Source of the DNA: Anthoceros angustus | Lineage: Eukaryota; Streptophyta; Anthocerotopsida; Anthocerotales; Anthocerotaceae | Assembly: GCA_010909165.1 (NCBI GenBank) | Contig: MU008169.1 | Span: 1,302,001-1,366,000, forward strand | Length of the DNA: 64,000 nucleotides | Direction of reading: 5' to 3' | In this document: positions 57,898 to 64,000 of the stretch, piece after piece | How the letters are laid out: every line of letters starts with the position of its first letter | Position numbering within the stretch: the stretch's first letter is position 1 | Program-made: the position numbers and the translations under genes | Notes under the pieces: model-generated | The model's input: only the letters and a program-made list of their open reading frames with translations | What the model was told of the DNA's origin: nothing | Database searches by the model: none

Positions 57898-60620
57898 CTA
57901 AGATTTTTCACCAGATTCTTCCTCCTTCGTAGAAAATTCTTCCTCTTTCGTAGAAGATTCTTCCTCTTTCGTAGGAGATTCTTCCTCCTTCGTAGTAGAT
58001 TCCACGTACTGAGACAGGACGGTCGCAGCCAATTTTGTGGGGCTTATCCCTTGGCTGTCGGAGATGGACTTCAAAGCCACAAAAAGATCGGTGCTGATTG
58101 GCAGTTGAGAAATGCCCCTGCCACGCCGAGGGCCATCGTATGTCTCCATGAAGCTTGTCAACTCGTCAAAACCCTGCAACATGATGTAAGACATTGTCAG
58201 GGCCTGCTATTGAGAGATTTAACAAGATACCCCGAGCTCGTACTCACCAGTCTGATGGAGAAATCTCCGAAAGATTCTCCAGCATTCCGCAGGGTTCTCC
58301 AAGCATAAAACAATGGCTCCAGCACGGTCTCAAGCTCCTGGATCTTTACCTTCTCCCTGAAAACCTGTGCCAGCCTTGTCTGATTCGGACATCCTCCCAG
58401 CCACAACTGCACTCCGACGAGAGCCGAACAAGGTGAGCAATTGGCTCCTTGCTCCAAAAAATGAAAATCAGGAATGGACGAGAGAGCAAACAAACCTGGT
58501 AGCTGTTTGCACCGTCCCCAACCAAACCAAGCTCTGCCATGTATGGCCTGGTGCACCCATTAGGGCAGCCAGTCATCCTGATGACGACAGAGTCTGTGTT
58601 CTTCAGGCCAACCTGAACACCAGGAAATGCTAAGTTTAGTCGTCCAGATACTGGATCCATGCGTGTCACAATGTAGTTACCAGATTGCCCCTTTGCACAG
58701 GTGCTACCTTTTCAAAGATGAACCGGATCCGTTTCAACACATCCGGTATTCCCCGCTCGGCTTCTGCTATTGCCAGTGGACACAAGGGCAACGCAGGGCA
58801 GGCCATTGCTGTCAGCTTCAAGGGATCCACACTTCGCGGTGACTGAAAGAAGAGATGTTGCACAGGTCAAGACTGATATCACCTTCGACGCCCTGGATGT
58901 TTGCTTCAATTTTGACAACAGTTTCCAACTAGTGGTAACGAGACAGTATACTGACCACAAGCCCAACAGCAGCAAGAGTTTTGGTGATGATAGTCTTCCA
59001 CGCCTTCCGAACATCGCAAAGTATCAGATTCTGATTTGCCGTAATTCGCACACTGAGATTATATTTCTCTATCATCTCCCTCAAGGCTTTCTTGGCTTCG
59101 CCTTTAATGCGTCCATTGTCAATATGCACACCAAAAAACAGCCGTCCATCTCCCTGTACACAAGAAAAGGACTTTGAGTGCTGTGCAAACCCCCTGTTCC
59201 CAAACACTTACACTGCACAGGCATCAGAAAACACGGTGGCTCACCTGGTCATTCCAGCCAAGGTAATCCTTGTACTCCCAAGGTGGAAGCTCTTGAAAAG
59301 GCTCGAACTTCTTCCCATAATACTGCTCCACTACACCTTTGAACCTTTCCAAGCCCCAGTCATGAATCAGGTACTTCATTCGGGCCATCCTCCTGTCATC
59401 CCGTCTGCCATGATCCCGCTGGGTAGCAACGATGGCCTTCACAGCATACAGAATATCATCCTTCGGCACATACCCAAGAGGGTCAGCCAACCTGGGAAAC
59501 GTGTTCTCATTCCGATGGGTTCGACCCATCCCTCCTCCAACCTACACACCCATCCACAAACCCACCCACCACACCCAACCAACCATCAAAACCCACAACT
59601 CTCGCAAACAAAGCATGCAAAACCAACAACCACACATACATAGATATTGAAGCCCTTAGGTTCCCCAGCCTTATCAAAAATAGCCACAAGCCCAATATCA
59701 TTCGTAAGAATATCCACAGAGTTGTCCCCGGGAACGGTAACCGCAATCTTAAACTTCCTCGGAAGAAACTGACTCCCGTAAATCGGCTCAGGAGAGCCCT
59801 CAAAACTCGCTCCAGTAGCCGTATGATTCCTCGCCTCCACCACATCCGGAGGCTCAGCACTCACAATCTTCTCCCCATCCACCCACAAATCATAGTACGC
59901 CCCAGCCTGCGGCGCCAACAAAGCCGCCAGCTTATCCGCCGTCTCCTGCGCAAAATGATACTCCTTCCTATCCACATACGGCACGGGGGGAGCCAGCACA
60001 TTCCGATTCAAATCCCCACAAGCCCCGAGCGTAGACCCCATGCTCCTGATAATGGTGCCCATCACCGTCTTCAAGTTCGACTTCAACACTCCATGCAACT
60101 GGAAGGTCTGTCGAGTGGTCAGCCTCAACGTCCCACTCCCAAACTCATTCGCCAAGTCATCCATCACCAAATACAACTTGTTGGACACCTTCCCCGCGGG
60201 CTGCTTAGTCCTGAGCATGAACTGGTACTGCCGCGAGGTCCGCACGTCCCTGTTATCCTGCTGGTAGCTCCCATGGAATTTTATCAGCTGGCTAGCCGCC
60301 TCACTCATATTGGGCGCCTCCGACTCCAGCTCCTCATTCAGAGGGTATCGCAAATAGTCACTCTGCTCCTTGAATATCTCCACCTTGCTCCTCTTGGGCG
60401 GGAGGGTAGTGGGCGGCCTGGCAGGCGTCGCCACCGCCTTCACCTTCACGACCCACAACCTCATCCCACCTCTGCTCTCCCGCCCACCAATTCCATTCCC
60501 CGTCCTCCCGCTCGGGGCCGCTGAAGCCGGCCTCAGCCCATCGTAGGAGGCCAAAAACCCAGCAGGATTGGCGGACGCCGCCAAGAGCTCCCTACCGCCC
60601 ACAACCGCAGCCAGAGCCAT
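57898..60620 (-). CDS. SIR: Ferredoxin-sulfite reductase, plastid, with extended C-terminus
   Basis: Reduces sulfite to sulfide with six electrons from ferredoxin; a siroheme/4Fe-4S enzyme of plastid sulfur assimilation, also known to bind plastid nucleoids. Seven exons join in phase: 60620-59640, 59541-59245, 59153-58956, 58842-58708, 58612-58496, 58406-58248 and 58173-57898, total 720 residues. A transit peptide covers roughly the first 65 residues. Conserved text: [67 protein letters not shown] and [14 protein letters not shown]. Cluster ligands are CPALPLC and TGCPNGC. After FMETYDG, where family members end soon, about 70 extra residues follow ([20 protein letters not shown], then four TKEEES-like heptads). 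The start is ATG 60620 ([13 protein letters not shown]); an open frame extends upstream without better context. Confidence 0.95.
57905..58000 (-). repeat. 21-bp repeat coding TKEEES heptads in sulfite reductase
   Basis: Four tandem 21-base units at the 3' end of the last coding exon give [21 protein letters not shown] and FSTKEEE. The unit is a multiple of three and the frame is kept to the stop, so it is translated. Confidence 0.85.
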
Positions 60621-61565
60621 GGTGGGCAGAAACGAGTTGGGTTCCGGCCTCCGCTGGCTCTCCTCTTGCCCCGCCTCAGCACTGAGCGACGGCGGACGTG
60701 ATCCGAGACTCTGGGCCCTCAAGCGGGTTCGTGCGAACGGATGAGCAGATGAGGTAGGTGGTGGTGGAACCGGAAAATCCCGGAGAAGCAGACGACGTTG
60801 GCGCACTCTGTGGCTGACGAGCTCATGAGAGGCCAGGTCAGAGTGTGGCCCACCGGCGAGGTCCCGGGCCGGGCCTCCTGCTGCTGCTGCCTGCAACTTG
60901 GCCTTTTAGCCCCAGCCAGCCGACAGCGGCTCTCCAGACACCCTCAAGCAACGGACTGCCTCCCTGTCTTCACCTTCGCTTGCGCGTTAACCCAATTTTT
61001 TTTGTGACTCAATCCGACTGTAAACTTTCTATTCATCAATTTCTAGCCAGTTCGTTCTCGCACGCATTTCGACGTGGGAACGGTCCAACTTCGCACATCA
61101 ACCTCTTCATCTACAAACATATGCGTGCAAACAAACCTTGAGCGTGAACGCAAAAAAACATATATCATGTATAAGTAAATATTAATGTTAATATTAAACT
61201 ATATATATCGTATAAAACTATTTGTTAATCATTTAAATTAATTTTTAAGTTCGAAGGGCATTTTTGACCCATGTTCTTCAACATTGTACATAACTCTTTG
61301 ATGCCACCAATTCATGTTAAGGTTGCCTTTTGTGGAGAATTCTGCTCTCTACATCAGAAGAAAAACATGATTATTATGTCTCATGCAATCCGCTCTCTAC
61401 ATCGTAACAAAAACTTGATTATTATGTCTCATCCAACTGGAAAGAATCTTTTAAAGACTCTCATCCAGCCAAAATCAGGAAGAATCTTTTTGAGACTCAT
61501 CTACCTCCAAAAAATGGACGCCATTACTTTGTGGATACTCATCTGTCAATCAAAGTCGGAGTCAT
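60621..61565. other. Region upstream of sulfite reductase
   Basis: The first 300 bases should be the sulfite reductase promoter and leader. From about 61000 the sequence becomes AT-rich; the plus-strand frame at 61271-61567 has a local repeat (attattatgtctcatgcaat, aagaatctttt-agactc) and no recognised homologue. Confidence 0.5.
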
Positions 61566-62585
61566 AGCCGGCATCAAAAAAGCGGAGTCAAATGCAGAGT
61601 CAAAGTCGGAGTCTCAAGCGGAGTCAAAGTCGGCATCAAAATCGGAGATAAACCCAGAGTCAAAGTCAGAGTCATAGGCGGAGTCCAGGGCGATGTCCCA
61701 GGTGAAGTCCCACGCACAGTCCCAGGCAAAGTCCCAAGCGAACTCCCAGGCGGAGTCAAAGACGGAGTCAAAGCTTGAGTCATCGCTCGAGTCGCAACTG
61801 CAGTTACCACAGGAGTCAAAGTCAGAGTCACCGCAGAGTGAAAGTTAGAGTCACAGCTCGAGTAGTCACCATCGAAGTCTCAGGCGCAGTCACGGCCCAA
61901 GTACTTGCAACCGGAGTAGTCACAACCGAAGTAGTCACTATCAAAGTCGCAGCTGGAGTACTGGCAGTCGGAGTAGTCACAATCGACGTAGTCCCAGCCG
62001 CAGTAGTCACAACCAAAGTAGTCACACCCAAAGTAGTCACACCCAAAGTAGTCACACCCAAAGTAGTCACACCCAAAGTAGTCACCGAGTTGCCATAGGG
62101 GAGTAGAATGGAGTTGTTACACAAGTTCTCACGGTCCGGAGTAGTCGTCAAGTCACAATCGTGGTGGCAACCAAAGTAGTCATGTAAGAATTCGATACAA
62201 GAGTAGTCATAGGCGTGAGTCACAATGTGAGGGGCAACCTGAGGAGCCACAACGAAGCGGGCAATGGGTTAGTGGCACCGTAGTAGCCACAACCGAGTAG
62301 TCATACAATAGCAAAGAACCGAGTAGCGCAAAAGTAGTCATAATGGAAGGAGTTCCAGTCGGCGGAGTTATAACCGGTGGGGTAGCAGTCGAAATAAAGG
62401 TAGCAGGAGTAGTCACAAGCGGAGGAGTCATAGCCGGCGGAGTAACAACCAAAGTAGTCAACACCGGAGTGGTCACAGCCGGAGAAGTCACGTCGAGAGT
62501 AGTGGCAGCCGGAGTAGTGGCAACCCAAGTAATGGCAGCTCGAGTAGTGGCACCCCGAGAAGTGGCAGCTAGAGTAGTCCCATAG
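61566..62585 (-). repeat. Coding-like minisatellite, 15-bp family, Thr-rich on minus strand
   Basis: About 1 kb of diverged 12-18 base units: ggagtcaaagtc at the left end, then gtagtcacaaccgga, with four near-perfect copies of ccaaagtagtcacac at about 62018-62085. On the minus strand the 15-base unit reads as a pentapeptide such as VTTLG or VTTPA, giving three overlapping Thr/Val/Pro-rich open frames (62491-62207, 62250-61828, 61831-61574) that shift frame where they overlap. No start context, signal peptide or known domain is visible. Confidence 0.75.
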
Positions 62586-63925
62586 TAAAAATGATGTCCT
62601 TTGCTGATCTAGCTATGTTCTAAAACCACTTCCGTGACTTGCTTTGATACAAACATCACACAAACGTAGAGGAATGTAACATAATTCATAATTCATATTG
62701 TCGTATGGGAATGTCATTGTTAAGCATTCTATATAGGAACGTCACTATTAAGCATCCTATATAGGAACATCGCTGTTAAGCATCCTATATAGGAACGTTG
62801 TTGTTAAGCATCCTATATAGAAATATCGTTGTTAAGCATCATGTGCTCACTTTTTCTACCTCCTTGGATCCCTTTAGTTTTCGGGCATCATCTCCATCCT
62901 CCATGGTAAGTACGCCATATTCAACAATTTAAAAGCAATTAGATTGATTGTTTATTAAGATTTTTATATTTAAAATATAAATAAAATAAACAAATAAGCA
63001 TGGAACTCAAACATCTCAAAGAACATATTTAGAAAGGGATATTTTAGAGTCTCCGATCCAATTTTATAATAGAGTAAAATGTACTACTCTGTTATATGTC
63101 TATCACAGCCAAAGGAATTGGAGGGGCCTCCCCCTTTCGTCCGTGGTGGCTTTCTTTCTGTGGTTTCCATAGCTCGCAGAAGCTCGTTAACGCTTATTTA
63201 TAGGACGCTCGTCTGCAGACTAGCGGCTTCTTCGACACCGGTGGTAGATAGGCCCTTCATCATCATTGATCACGATATCATTGGTGCAGTAGGTAGTTAC
63301 GGGAAAGGCATTCGAGGGGACTAGGACTTCCCCTTTTACTATTAGCCCTTTTTGGGTTGTTCCTTCTCTAACTTCACGGGTAGATGGGATTCCCCACCTC
63401 GCCTATTCATAACGTCTACTCTTCTCAATTATATGTCTATTATAATGTATTGTATTACATATCTCTCTATACTTCCCAACTTAGTAATCTTTAACTAAAA
63501 GAATTTAGTTAAAGATTACTAAAGATTCTTAATTGAGAGTAGTAATATATTAGATTAGTAGATTTTATAATCGATTCATATAATAGAATACTAGATTCTT
63601 AGTTGAGAGTTTGTTTGTCCTATAAATAGGGGAGTGGGGTTGTTCAGAACATTGTCGCATCTACATTAGTGGAACACACTTTGCCAAAGTAAAGAAGTTT
63701 TGTCGACCAGGATTTTCTTAAGTGTGCAGGCAAAGAGGTGTTTGAGCGCTACCAAGCTGCCTGTCGTCAAGGTAAGATCAGACAGAAAGCTTCCTTGCTG
63801 TACGCAGAACAACATTATTTCATACTTCATTTCCAGACTCCTTCGCCAGTGACTCAAGGCTCTTGCAGTGTGTGGACTTCTACTCCGCCTTGTACTACTG
63901 GTTGTACTCGACCTTCCATTCCCGT
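62586..63925. mobile_element. Probable insertion splitting the 15-bp minisatellite
   Basis: Minisatellite sequence stops at about 62585 and resumes at about 63926 with a clear match: accaaagtagtcaacaccg at about 62449 reappears as gccaaagtagtcaacaccg at about 63933. The intervening 1.34 kb is AT-rich, holds its own 28-30 base tandem repeat (62700-62850), and has a TATAAATAGGGG motif at about 63621, as seen in plant LTR promoters. No terminal repeats or coding domains were established, so the element type is open. Confidence 0.4.
62700..62850. repeat. 28-30 bp tandem repeat (ttaagcatcctatataggaa)
   Basis: Five tandem copies of a unit with ttaagcatcctatataggaa followed by cgtc-ttg variants. 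Confidence 0.9.
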
Positions 63926-64000
63926 GAGTAACAGCCAAAGTAGTCAACACCGAGTGGTCACAGAAGTCACGCCGAGGCGGCAATGAGTAGTGGCAACCCA
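63926..64000 (-). repeat. 15-bp minisatellite, resumed segment
   Basis: Matches about 62442-62530 with small gaps, through to gtagtggcaaccca at the window end, so the array continues beyond the window. Confidence 0.75.

Noticed and set aside
61775-62098. Plus-strand frame of VVT-type repeats
   Set aside because: It is the complement of the 15-bp minisatellite; open only because the unit lacks stops in both strands.

Overview
The window is nuclear genomic DNA of a land plant. Genes are split by many short GT-AG introns (about 80-300 bases), and several products carry chloroplast or mitochondrial targeting leaders. Dirigent, STIG1-like, CONSTANS-like and CYP38 proteins are plant hallmarks. Compact genes, a balanced base composition in gene regions and simple family members make a bryophyte or another non-seed plant the likeliest source, but this is inference and the species cannot be named from the sequence.

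Layout. At 1-3.1 kb two purine-synthesis genes diverge: the PurK end of AIR carboxylase (minus, cut by the window edge) and GAR synthetase (plus). A chloroplast ACHT-type thioredoxin follows (3.4-4.75 kb), then a gene-poor stretch with pyrimidine-rich repeats leading into a B-box/CCT CONSTANS-like gene (8.6-11 kb) and an intronless dirigent gene (11.9-12.45 kb). 12.5-16.8 kb is a repeat island with a probable non-autonomous LTR element and several minisatellites. A large JmjN/JmjC histone demethylase gene fills 16.8-24.1 kb (minus). 24.1-28.7 kb is mostly repeats. Arginase (28.7-30.2 kb) and the replicative helicase subunit MCM6 (30.65-35.4 kb, with an E2F-type site just upstream) lie in tandem on plus. 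On minus follow a membrane-anchored kelch protein and a DJ-1/PfpI protein; the latter is head-to-head with a mitochondrial-type enoyl-CoA hydratase. Two kinase-like genes (41.6-45.4 kb, minus) both depart from the canonical catalytic motifs. Two STIG1-like cysteine-rich secreted proteins (46.8 and 50.8 kb) flank an AT-rich island containing a 0.93 kb tandem duplication. Then come a class-I aminotransferase (minus) head-to-head with CYP38 (plus), and ferredoxin-sulfite reductase (minus) tail-to-tail with CYP38. The last 2.4 kb is repeats, including a 15-bp minisatellite that reads as a Thr-rich pentapeptide on minus.

The genes do not form one pathway. Functional links are the divergent purine pair, a plastid set (thioredoxin, CYP38, sulfite reductase), and MCM6 with its probable S-phase promoter site. 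Gene pairs are often divergent or convergent with short gaps. Exon limits were deduced by eye from splice consensus, reading-frame continuity and protein-family similarity; most are consistent in phase, but a few first exons remain uncertain.
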